This document shows, one piece after another, positions 10,901-24,400 of a stretch of DNA of 49,364 nt. The position numbers and the translations under genes are program-made. The DNA lies in the NCBI GenBank assembly GCA_943704425.1, contig CALSCP010002104.1:1-49364 (forward strand), in the 5' to 3' direction. Within the stretch, counting starts at the first letter, position 1, and each line of letters starts with the position of its first letter. Source of the DNA: Ministeria vibrans ATCC 50519 (taxonomy: Eukaryota > Opisthokonta > Filasterea). The notes under the pieces are model-generated. The model made no database searches, had not been told where the DNA came from, and saw only the letters and a list, made by a program, of their open reading frames with translations.

Positions 10901-12119
10901 TCCTCAGGACTTTTGCCATACGTCTGGAATTTCCGGGCGTTTGTTACGAGAGACCACACTGTAAATGAGAGGATGCACTTGCATGCCTGCAAAGGGCCGC
11001 TGGCGGGTCCATAGCTGCCACATGGCAATGCCAAAGGCATAGACATCGGCGCGTGGCGAGATGCGCTCGCCACGGAACACCTCGGGCGCTGTAAACGCAG
11101 GCGTTCCTCCCGTCTTGTTGGTCACGCTCGTCGCATCAATGTTCATAATCTTCGACAAGCCAAAGTCGCCCACCTACGACACAGCAGCCATGATGATGTC
11201 CAGTTCAAATGTGTCCTTATTGGATACCTTGCACACATCGTCAGCGGACACCAAGACATTGCTTGGCTTGAGATCGCTGTGAATAATCTTGGCTGCGTGC
11301 AAACAATCCATTCCTTGAGCAATGTCAAGAGCGAAGCGTAGTAATCCTTTGAAGACAAACAACTTGGTGAGCGTATGTTCTCGCATGTTTTCGACACCCG
11401 TCTTCCACTCACTCGCTCTGTCGACCACTTCCGACTTGTCTTCAAGGATGGCGTCCAAGTCGCCCTTCTCCAGCAGCTCCACGACAATGCAGAGGGGGTG
11501 TGGCGGCAGACAGGCGCCGATGAGCTGAATGACGTTTCGATGCTGCAAATGGCTGTGTGTCGGAAAAAAGAACGCGTGAGAAACGCTCTTGGTGTGTCGC
11601 GACGGAGCGCGCCAGCGACACCAACGGCCTGGGCCAGGGGCGCACACGGGACGCAGTACTGACCTCATGACGGTGACTTCGGTGACAAAGTCCTCAATGG
11701 CCGACGACGACGCCGTCTCGGGCAGAAGCGTATTCTGCTGGATCGTTTTCATGGCCACCCGCTTCTCTGCGACTTTCGCCGCGTACACCACCCCAAATGA
11801 ACCGCGTCCCAGCTACTCAACGGTGAAGTTTCACAGTAGTTTTCGAGCAGAATGCGACAAAGTGAGTTTTTGTCGTGTTTTTTTTCTTTTCTTTTTTTTC
11901 AAAATATACCTCCTTTTCAATGAGGACGGCGGTATAGTCAATGATGAGGTGGGGAGGGATGTTGAGGGAGGCCAGGGTCAGCGGGGGTCTCTTCGACGGG
12001 CTGGGCTCCAGTCCGGTGATGGTGTCGTTCGAACTTCCATACAAACTGCCGCTCCCGCTGCTCTCGTACGACGGCGCCTCCAACGTGTCGCCCGCCCGTC
12101 CAGGCGCAACGTTACCCAT
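7941..12119 (-). CDS. TKL-type protein kinase with SAM domain and helical C-terminus
   Basis: 947 aa in 12 exons: 12119-11910, 11812-11664, 11552-11228, 11173-10922, 10857-10780, 10655-10405, 10316-9986, 9929-9150, 9093-9034, 8984-8891, 8832-8757, 8178-7941. Lengths sum to 948 codons. The kinase starts at residue 71 with LGRGSFGVVY. It has the VAMK lysine, HSDLKPSN (HSD in place of HRD, so a non-RD kinase with the catalytic Asp kept), GDFG and GTPAFTAPE. A SAM domain occupies about 380-440, from CWTVEEVCLWL to ITSLGRRRKFLEKQ. Then come 350 residues rich in Ser/Thr/Pro/Ala. The last 135 residues are helical, from ETLRKG to the DTEEDDTDF acidic end, and I do not recognise them. The product is probably a cytosolic signalling kinase; SAM suggests oligomerisation. 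Substrate unknown. It starts MGN, but Pro at position 6 makes myristoylation doubtful. Confidence 0.88.
8226..8586. repeat. Imperfect tandem repeat inside a kinase intron
   Basis: Four imperfect units start near 8226, 8343, 8455 and 8531, each with the core CCCAACCAAGAGAGAAGAAT followed by an AAACACAAACAATGCTTCACG-like segment. The latter is itself repeated within the first two units, making them about 112-117 bp against 76 bp for the third. The array fills most of the last intron (8179-8756) of the kinase-SAM gene. A decayed fragment of the core recurs near 8670. The weak forward reading frames across it are by-products of the repeat. Confidence 0.8.
10690..10770. repeat. (CAAA)n microsatellite in intron
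   Basis: A poly-A run is followed by about a dozen CAAA units. It lies in the kinase-SAM gene intron 10656-10779 (GTTT repeats on the coding strand). Confidence 0.85.
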
Positions 12120-12510
12120 GACGATGGCAGATGGAGGGCGCGAATAAAAAACAACTTGACTGTTTCAGAGATTCACACTTCACAAAACACAGATCAACAG
12201 AGTGGTTCCGTGAGAACTTTTAATATTATCCCAGATCAACAACGCAACCTTTAAAAAAAACCATCGATTTTTTTTCCGTCAGTTCAGCCCACTGTCCAGT
12301 TGTGACTTGTGAGTCCGCCTGAGTCGTGACTTGTGACTTGTGACTTGTCAGTTTGTCACTCACTCGCCACTTCACACATGTGAGTTCAGGGTCGTCACTT
12401 GTGAGAATATTTTATTATTGTTATTATTATTATTATTATAATAATTAAAAAAATTAATATAATAATTATTATTATCAGACTCTTTCGTATGTTAAAATCA
12501 AAACAATCTT
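12120..12510. other. Spacer between kinase-SAM and NAC-alpha genes
   Basis: This holds the promoter and leader of the leftward kinase gene and the 3' flank of the NAC-alpha gene. It contains a cluster of GTGACTT repeats at about 12303-12350 (three perfect head-to-tail units at 12325-12348, plus scattered GTGAG/GTCACT variants) and a TTATTATT tract near 12412-12478. No coding sequence is seen. The heptamer cluster could be a regulatory element, but nothing shows this directly. Confidence 0.45.
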
Positions 12511-13362
12511 TTACATTGTGAGCTCCATAATAGCCTCGACAATCTCGCCGTTGGCGTTCTTGAGGGCCTTAATGGCGGCGTCACGGTCGGCACCGGCCTG
12601 GTCCATGACAAGCTTGATGTCCTTGGCGGCGAAACCGTCCTGGTCAGCCCCCTCGGAGGCACCGGCAGCAGCGCCCTCAGCGTCGCTCGAGGCCGCAGCG
12701 TCAGTGGTAGCTGCTGACGACGAGGAAGCGAGCGCGTCTTCAAAGGCAGCGCTCGATGCGGGCGCACCACCAGCGGCAGCCTCCGCAGCGGCTCCCTGCA
12801 TCGATGCAAGGCTCTGCAAGTGCTGCGACGTCATCTTGTGCAACTCCTGTTGGCTGTCCTCGACGTTCACCTCGCCCACAACAACGTACGTGTCCGTGCC
12901 GGGGTTCTTCAACACAACCGGATCCGACACCACAAAGGTGATCTGTACAAATTTGATATTAGAAACTTATGATTTATGATAGAAAGAAAAAGGAAAGAAC
13001 CCCACAGGGACCACATCACACCACTAGATATGGACAGAGTGTATCCATACACACCAAAGAATCGTACGTTTTTGTTCTTCTTCATGCGCACTTCCTTGAC
13101 ACCCGAGATCTCCTCAAGACCGAGCTTGTCAAAGGCCTTGAGCGCCTTCTTCTCAGTCCGGCTCTTAGAGCCCTCCTCAGCGCCAGCGGTGGCGGGGGCA
13201 CCCTCCTCGGTGGTCTACACACACACAACCATCAATCACCCTCGCACTCGCCCACGCCCACGCCCATCAATCACTTACGGCCTCCTTGAGAGCGGGAAGG
13301 TCGTCATCGACATCCTCAACGGGGACCGCCTCGACTGGTGCTGCTGCGACTTCTGTTGCCAT
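12511..13362 (-). CDS. NACA: Nascent polypeptide-associated complex subunit alpha
   Basis: 220 aa in three exons (13362-13279, 13214-13068, 12942-12511), all phase 0. NAC-alpha dimerises with NAC-beta at the ribosomal exit tunnel, shielding nascent chains and preventing wrong SRP targeting. The NAC domain runs from [16 protein letters not shown] through VRMKKNKN to [13 protein letters not shown]. The C-terminal UBA domain ([16 protein letters not shown] to the [11 protein letters not shown] end) is canonical, and total length is near that of human NACA (215). Between them lies an Ala/Ser-rich linker. The start ATG sits 7 bases inside an exon whose acceptor (GATTAG) implies an upstream exon. 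The only candidate upstream encodes an LSM14-like fragment (see 13535-13664), so the true first exon and N-terminus are uncertain. Confidence 0.93.
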
Positions 13363-13403
13363 CTCGATCTAATCATCAAACAGAGTAAGCCAAAAATTAC
13401 GTT

Positions 13404-13450
13404 AAAAAAAAAAAAAAAAAAAAAAAAAGGAAAAAAAGAAGAAAAAAAAT
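13404..13450. repeat. Poly-A/poly-T tract
   Basis: A run of about 25 A on the plus strand is followed by broken A-rich sequence. On the coding (minus) strand it is the poly-pyrimidine tract upstream of the NAC-alpha first acceptor. Confidence 0.85.
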
Positions 13451-13534
13451 GCCAAGAGAGAGACGAAAAAAAGAAGGAAAGGGCGGGATTTGCAGTGGGG
13501 GTGGGGTTGGAGGGGACAGGCAAGGCAGGCGTAC

Positions 13535-13664
13535 CCTGCGAGAGCGACACAGTGCTGTCCTGTTGGTTAATGGCAAAGAGAGTCCCTTCATAGCGGATTT
13601 CAGCCTTGCTCGTCAGGCTGATGTGCGACCCGAAGTAGGGGACGCCGGCAGGAGCAGAAGCCAT
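13535..13664 (-). CDS. LSM14/Scd6-like N-terminal half-domain, partial, in front of NACA
   Basis: This exon encodes 43 residues, starting [17 protein letters not shown] and containing SKAEIRYEG. It is strikingly like the start of the LSM14/RAP55/Scd6 Sm-like domain, which binds decapping and P-body factors. It ends at a GTACGC donor (13534), and the rest of that domain (the usual VRSFGTE and FEYIIFRGSDIKDL-type part) is nowhere downstream. The next exon is that of NAC-alpha. Splicing to the nearest acceptor (exon start 13368) makes it a leader exon out of frame with NAC-alpha. Splicing to an internal AG (exon start 13355, after GCAACAG) would instead fuse it in frame to NAC-alpha residue 4. 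It may be a remnant, an upstream ORF or an N-terminal isoform. Confidence 0.6.
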
Positions 13665-13859
13665 CGTGTGAATGAAAAATGACGAAAAATAGTGAAAAAT
13701 AAAACAAAAAACAAACGAATTTGATCGGAAACGAACCGATTCACGTAATCAGTCGTGTCGTCATCGCTTCTCGAACACACACGAAGTAAAGGCTAGCTCG
13801 ACCTGGCGACCTCTCGTTTTTCGTTTTGACGCTTCTCAAATGACAAATCATCAATCAGG

Positions 13860-15762
13860 TTACAACTTTGACATGTTCCAAAAGCGCCCTGTCAGATCGC
13901 GCAATTTCTCCGGCTCCTCCGGCTCTTTCCGCTCCGCTCGGACGACAAAGTCGCGCACAGTCGCTCCCGTGTATATCTGTCGGGGTCGAGAAATGCTCAC
14001 CTTGCGCGTTCCAACCATCTCCAGCCAGTGTGCGACCCATCCGGTCGTGCGCGCCACAGCAAACAGCACGGTGAACATCGAGCGCGGAATCTTCAGTGCT
14101 TTGAACACAATCCCAGAGTAAAAATCTGAAACCAAGTTTCAATGTTAATCATTAGTGTTTGCGCTTATTTTGTGTGTCTGCGTGTTTGTGTTAGACTTGC
14201 CGACATTTGGGTATAACTTCCTCTTAATAAAATACTCATCACTCAGGGCAATACGCTCCAGTTCGCGCGCAATGTTCAAAAGTGGATCATCAGTCAACCC
14301 TATGCAGAGTTAAAATAGTTACACACGACAAATATGTGATTATGTTATTAGAGTACCGATTTGAGAGAGAACCGAATGAGCGACCTTTTGCATGATTTTG
14401 GCGCGAGGATCGCGGGACTTGTAGACGCGATGGCCAAAGCCCCACAGCCGGAAGGAAGACGTTCGCGACTTGGCAAGGGTTATATAGTGTGGAATTTGGT
14501 CCTGCAACACAAAATAATCGAAATAAATTGGTAATAATATTATTGAAAATATTCTTACCACTGTTCCAATTTCCTCCAGCATGTCCAACACTATGGGAAT
14601 CAGATGTGCACAGAGAGTGAGACAGAGTAAGGTAGAAACGGGGAGGGGCGAGTACCTTTTTCGTTTGCGCCACCATGTGAAGGACCCCAGAGAGACGCAA
14701 TGCCCGCTGCAATGCACGCAAAGGGGTTGGCGTCGGATGAGCCTGCAATGCGTACGGTGGACGTCGACGCATTCTGCCCGTGGTCTGCGACAAAAGAGGG
14801 AAGTAGACATCAGGGTTAGAATTATACAAGTTGCACTTGGGAGTGGTAGGGAAAGTGTTAGAATGAAAACTGGAGGTAGCCTTGAAGGATGGGCGTTCTC
14901 AAAATCAAACGGACTCTTTACCTAAGTGCGCAATGAAAATCTGATCGAGTGCCTTGGCAAACACCGGATTGACGTGGTACGGCGCACTCGGCACACTAAA
15001 CATCATGTGCAGAAAGTTCTCGCTGTACGAATAGTCGTTGCGTGGATACACAATGGGCATTCCGTTCGCAGTGCTAAAGACGTGTACAACGCACAACATG
15101 AAAACAACACATTCCAACTGCGTCCGTCTCTCACCGAAAGGCCATTGCAGCAATTGTAGGCATCTTCGCAATGAGCCGATAGGCACTCAGCTCGCGCTGT
15201 GTCTGCTGGTGGATGTCGAGCGAGTCGTGGTAGAAGGCCGAGAGCGCACCGACAACCCCCTGTGAGAGAGCAAACAGCGGCCCGTCAGTCAGTCAGCGAC
15301 TCACTCGGTCTCTGTCTCCCCTGTGCGTACACACATGATCGCCATGGGGTGCGCATCGCTCTTGAACCCCGAGAAGAAGCGTGTGAGCTGCTCGTGGACG
15401 AGCGTGTGCGACGTGATGTTGGCGCAGTGCCGTTCGTATTCGCGCTGTGACGGAAGCGACCCAAACAGCAGCAGAAAAGAGCTCTCGTAGAAATCTGACT
15501 GCTCCACCAGCTGCTCGATGGGGTAGCCGCGGTAGAGGAGACGTCCCTCCGCCCCGTCAATGAAGCTGATGGCGCTCTCGCACGACGCTGTCGCCGTGAA
15601 GCCCGGATCAAATGTGATCAGTTTCGATCGCAAAAACATCCCGCGAATGTCCACTGCCGCGCCCCCCAGCGTGCCTTTTACCAGCGGCAACGACCCAACC
15701 TCACGCTCGTCGCCCTGGCCATCCTCCCTGATCACAATACGACACTCTCCAACTTTCTGCAT
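13860..15762 (-). CDS. Citrate synthase, probably peroxisomal (C-terminal SKL)
   Basis: 459 aa in eight exons: 15762-15331, 15259-15135, 15073-14922, 14784-14656, 14590-14559, 14501-14357, 14299-14201, 14125-13860. Total length is exactly 460 codons. It condenses oxaloacetate and acetyl-CoA to citrate. Catalytic His residues lie in [10 protein letters not shown] and GFGHRVYK, and the catalytic Asp in [25 protein letters not shown] is also diagnostic. The class resembles bacterial GltA and plant glyoxysomal enzymes. The protein ends NMSKL, a canonical PTS1, which together with the lack of an obvious mitochondrial presequence suggests a peroxisomal or glyoxylate-cycle enzyme. Intron 7 (14126-14200) uses a GC donor (GCAAGT) and splits the catalytic Asp codon. 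The gene is head-to-head with thioredoxin reductase, 70 bp apart. Confidence 0.95.
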
Positions 15763-18347
<2,585 letters not shown>

Positions 18348-18438
18348 AATTGACTCGTGCTCCACTTCGCCTCTTGACAATACACATACACTTTTCACGT
18401 TTACTACAAATAAGTTACTTTCTATCTCTCCCCCAGTC

Positions 18439-21400
18439 TCATGTACATGCAACGCGCAAAAGAGCAGCAAAAGGCCGGGCACTGGCAACGGGCCGGACTG
18501 CCGCTTCAATCCCAGGCGCGCCCGTGACGGAAATGCGCAGACGCGACGAGTCGGGACACCACACAATGTGACAATGCGTGCGACGCAACGCAATGGATTC
18601 GCTTGCACCGCCTTGCTCGCGCACAATGTGCAGTGTATGTCCCACCAGCACAAGCGCTCCGCTCGCAGCAACACGCTCACCCGTCTCTACCGAGTATAGC
18701 GCAACCTCAACCGCTGCACTCACGCCCGCTACATCGTCCCCCGCGAGCAACGGCCAGCCCACTCGCACAAGCACACTCGGCACACGCACCCCAAGGCCAC
18801 GTACACCCACCTCCTCACTACTAGCACTACTCCCCTCCATCGCTACCATGGTGCCTCGTCCCACCACATCCCCCAACCGCCGCGTCGCATCCGACAGCAT
18901 CATCATCGCACCCGCTGCCGGCCGTGAGAAAAGCCCGATCAGCCCACGCGCAGCTCCACCCGCCACTGCAGTTGCTCCTCCCCCTTGTCGATACGCCTCC
19001 ACGGGCGTCTCCACCAGCCCCGCCACACCCGACAGCACTCCCAGCCCCAACGTGCGCAACGGTGCGAGCAGTCCGTCTCCAACATCATCATCATCCTCCT
19101 CCTCCTCCTCCTCCTTCGCTCGTACTCCACCCTCTCCCTCTCCATCCCTCTCCTTCTTCTTCAAAGTGGTCTCGACAACTACACTGTCGCCCTCTTCCTC
19201 CTCAATCTCCGTCAATGGCGCCTCACTTGCACTCCCATTGCCACCACTGTTACTTCCACTCGTACTGCTCACCAGTGGCAAGAGTGGATCCGGATTGATC
19301 CCATTCAGATTCAACGCCAGTCCTTCGCCCACCGAAGACACACTCGACAGCGCTGCAAACGACATGCGTCGCGCCGCCGACGACAGACCCTGTGCCCACG
19401 GCAGCGACGTCACCTCCCGCATCGCCATCGACATTTCCCGCACGAGCACCGCTGGACGCCCCAGCAGTCCCAGACGGCCCAGCAGCGACGGCAGTGCCTT
19501 CATCGCATCGCGTGCACCTCGCGCCATAATCGCACCTGCCAGATCCCCGACGAGACACTGCACGCCACGGAATTGCATAGCACTCACACGCACAGGCGCC
19601 TCGCTGATGTTCACGTGCACCGGCGACTGGAGACTCAACGACAGCACCGTCACCACCGGTTCCAACACCGCATGATGCACCATCAACAGCACAGGGAACG
19701 GTCCCACGCTCGGTCGGCTCGCCTCCTGTCGCCACTGCCGCTGGTGATGAAGTCGACGCTGTCGTCCACCACTCCACTCGACAGCGTATACCTGCAAGAG
19801 ACGACCCAGCAACTCTCCAAGAGTGTTGGTCACGTCAAGCATAAGAGGCCGAGCTCGCACAGCGAGCTCCACCACTGCCGCACCACTCATCCGCAAACTC
19901 ACGTTGACAAGCGACGCAGACGCACTCTCCGCAACCCGCACAGGTACCTCCTCGGCACCCAACGGACCTCGAACCATCACCTGAAACCGTCCGGCTCCTT
20001 CACGGCACTCCACGCGCGCCCGTCTTACCTGCACACGCCCATCCACTCGCCGCCCGCCCGCCACCGTCATGCCCACCTGCACTCCATACACTCTGCCCAC
20101 CATCACATTGCTCCAGTGTGAGTCGGTCACCCCCACACACACTGACCCCACACTCAACTCAAAATGATACTTCCGCGAGGGAGACGCATCCCTCTCCACC
20201 TCGGGCTCTTTCCCTCCCAGCTCGTACAGCTCCAAAATGCGCACCCCATTCTCCTCGCGCACCCGCATATGAATCGCCGCCATGTCATGCACTCCACCCG
20301 GCACCAACACCCGTCGAACGTCTGCCACGTTCCGTCCTTTCTCCTCCTCCAACTCAGCCGTCGCACCTTCATTCACTCCTTCCTCCTCAGCATCGTACCC
20401 AAACGGCTCAGACCAACTGCAGTCGCGACGCGCACGCACACACACCGCCATTGGCCAGGCTCTCTTAAGTGTCCCATCACCATCCTCCCCATCGGTCCCT
20501 TCGTCACCGCCCCCGCCCCCCTCAGTCCCTCCTCCTCCTCCTCCTTCTCCTCCTCCTCCTCCACCACCACCTCTGCCACTCATCGGCTGGGAGTCTCGTC
20601 GCCCATCCCTCCCTTCCCCTCTGCCTGCTCCGCTGCCCCTGCCCCTGCCCACACCAGCGCCACCCACATCGCGCAGCTCAACAAACCCTTCGACGTGCGT
20701 GCGCCCGCCCATCCCATCAATCCAGACGGCACATTGTCGTCCACGCGGATTCATCAAGCGTCCCGCACCGTCATACACCAACACGCGCTCGCGCCAGCTC
20801 CGCTCCTCGTCTGTCATCTTTCCCTCGTCCGTGTCGCCACCCTCACCTCCCGCCGCTACCACCACGTCCACACGTCCCTGGTAGTCACGCCCGATCGCGG
20901 CCACCTGCAATGGCAACGTACACCAGTTGCGCACTTCATACAGGGGACACGGGTGCTCGCGCAGCGTCACACGCACCACCCCTGTTACCGCATCCGCGCG
21001 CGCCACCTCCACCAACACCGCCCATGCTGCACCAGCACGCCGCACAAGCGGCATCATCACGCGTCCGGGTGCCATGCGCATGTCCACAGCGGCACGTCGG
21101 TCGCCGTTCGTGATGTGCTGCACATGCAACATGGGCCGTGTTAGAAACACTCGTTCCCCCGCACCCACAGTGCGCCACTCGCCGGCCCCACCTCCCCCTT
21201 CGCCAATCTTTAATGCCTCCCGACACCCATTGGTCACTTGAAAGCGACACCGAATCGTCAGACGTGGCACACAACACGACACAGCATCGGCACAGCTCAC
21301 AGACGATCGTAAGGCCAGCGCACGCATCCGCTTCGTCTGGTTCGTGCCCGCAGACATCAACTTGACACGTCCCTGATGCTCCACCGCACTCACAACTATA

Positions 21401-24400
21401 CGCGCCAGTGTCCGCTCCGTGCCGCTCGCCGTCACCTGTGCACTCAGCACACTCACATCTTCATTCCCTCCATTGTTGTGGTCATCCCATGCGACCATAT
21501 ACTCATCTCCATCCCCGACGACACACATGGCAGGTGGCACCAGCGGCACCAAGCTCACTTCAGTCACACGCCGACCATCACTGTTGTCTCCACTAGCGCC
21601 TCCTCCTACTCCTACTCCCCCACCACTACCAACGCCCCCTCCACCAATACCACTACCACCCCCTCCGCCCACTCTACCACCACCTTGGCGTCGACGTGGC
21701 ACACGCGGCAGCAGTGACCACGTCGAGAGGCGTCCTTCCACCTCGAGTTGCATTTGAGCCTGGCGTCGTTCGCTGTGCATTCGCCGTTGCGGGTACGCGT
21801 GTCCTGCGGCAAGCGCCGTTTCGCCCGCGTTGCTCTCACAACGCCACCGAAACACCAGTGGCGTCCCAGCATCGTTGCACACAACGGCCGCCGAGCGCAC
21901 ATGCAATGCGGCACCACACACGCCACGCACCACACACACTTGCAAGGGCACCCCGTCAGGCATGTGGACATTGACAACAGTGCCACCTGCGGGCGACGAC
22001 GGCATCGACACGGCAACATGCTCGTCGACTGCATATGCCCAGGCGAGCTCGAGGGTGCACGGCGCACCACTGGCGGTGCTCAGTCGTGGAACCACGTACC
22101 CTCCGTTGCTGCCACATAGCTCCGACGCTCCGCCGACTGATGTACCAGTCGCCTCGCGCACACGCAGGAGCAACGCTTGCTCTGTGTGATTGAACACCAT
22201 CAAAGGTGGAGCAATGTGCGCGAGATACATTCGCGCGCGTCCGAGTCGCGTGCCCATGCGCACCGGCATGGGTTCACGCACACCGTCTACCACCTGATAG
22301 TGTATCATCTGCACTGCGTACACCAGCCAGTCCGAGCCGCCACTCAGCACAGTCACTGGCTCCATCACACGCCGTTCGTCGACGGGGAACAATGGCACGG
22401 CAATCGTCGTGTCGGCGGCGGACAGTGCACTCAGCGACATTTTTGTGCCCTGCAACACCAACAGCGACTCGCTCAGCGACCGTGCCGGCACTACCGTCTC
22501 GTGGCCATCCTCAAGACGCACACGCACCGCCACGGCACAAGCATTGTGTACCATATGTGCTCCTGAAAACACCACACGACCTCCGTCAAGTGACACAAGA
22601 AGCGGGCCAACGGCAGAGACCACGCCACGCCGTACGTGTGCCAATGGACCCACATCGAATGCCGCCGAAAACCCACCGTCAACGCCACGACACGTCTCGC
22701 TGGGCATGCCAATAAATCGCACCTGCAACAGTCGTCGCGCCTCAACGCCCGTCATGGTTGCCGACAACAGCTGCCCGTTCCACTGCAGGCGTGCGTAGTG
22801 TCGCGGTGGCACCACCAGCGCCGTCGCAGGCGCACTGCCCCACTGCTTCACCTCGATTGGCACGTGAGTGTCGTTGCACACCATCTGATAGACATGTCCC
22901 CCACACAGCACCAGTGACGACGTTGACGACAATTGCTCTTCGTGTTCTCTTTGCAGTGTCGCTTGCCACAGCGCCACAGAACGACTGACAAGACGCACCA
23001 GTGTCGGCGACACAATGATCGCAGAGGGTGCCGCAAGCACTGCGCAGGCGAGCGTGTCACGACCACCACCACCAAACAGTGCCATTTCCATCGCTGCTGG
23101 TCCCGCAATGCGCACTTCACAGCCATCGGCATAGTCCACACAGCTCGCATTGAGTGTTCCCGTCAAACGCGTCTGCCAGCCCGAACGAGCACTTGAACTC
23201 GCGGACGCAACCACAGACGTCGCACGCACAATAAGCCAGCTCTGATGGGCACAAACGGACTGAGGAACCAGGGTGAGCGTGTCGGCATCGCCTGTCGCGT
23301 GCTCGCTCTGCTCATAGTGGTCACTGAGCGTCACACTCGCTTGCTCCACACTCACCACAACGGATGCGGTGCTCGAAGGTCCGCCTGCACGTTCACTGTG
23401 CATGTCAAGGCACCCCAATAGTGTCATGCCCGCAAGAAGTTTATGAGCGCTGCTGCTGCTGCTGCTTGGACTCGTGGTAATGTCGTTGCGCATCGTCTCG
23501 GACCACACAGTCTCGCCAGGCATGCGCGGCCACAGGTCCACTAGCGAGGGCTGTGACGTTGAGAGTAGTTCATCGACGGGCGGAAGTACACGCACACGCC
23601 AAAGTGTGCCGGCCAGACGTGCAGGGTTCTCAATGGCGTACTCACGCTCCGTGTCCGAGAGCACCAGAAACCGCTGGACAGGCACAAATGCAAGTAGCGT
23701 CTCGCTCCAGCACTGCAGCTCACATGCACACGAGGGCGCATCCATGGGAGCAGGCACACAGCGAATCCACGTCACGCGACGTGTCTCGGCGTAGCGCCAC
23801 GTAAGCGAGCCGGGCGCTGTCATGACTTGCTGAGTGGCGGGCAGACAACAAGCCGAGTCGCCTTCGACAAAGACAAAGTCTTCGCCGCGAATGTCACCGG
23901 GTCCCAGTGTAACACTTGCACCATCCGCACCACCTATGGTCATCATGGGCGATGGAGGCGGCGCCTCGTCAGACGATGCAAGAGACACAGCATGAGCAGC
24001 TGTAGAAGTGGTCGAGGCTGTTGTCGACGACGAGGACGACGACGACCAGTCGGAGGCGCAGGCGAGCAACGCTAGCACCGAGCGTTGTTCAATGTGCAGG
24101 CCTAAATCAAGCACCTTGATTCGCGCGCGCGTGCGTCCAAAGCCCATGGAGCCACGCAACGAGAGGTCGGTGGGCGCAAGCAAGAAGGGCACTTGCGTGT
24201 CGTGTGTGGTAGCGCGACGGCCCGCTCGCACCGCACAGTCGTGCGCACTCACTGAAAAGAGCTCGACCAACTCAACGCCGTCTTCATCAAGCTGGAGCGA
24301 ACCCACCGAGGTTGAGGCGGGCGCCGATATGCGCATGCCACCGTCCACGACACAGGCCACGGTCCAGGCGAGATCCGACGAGTGCACCGCCATGGATAGT

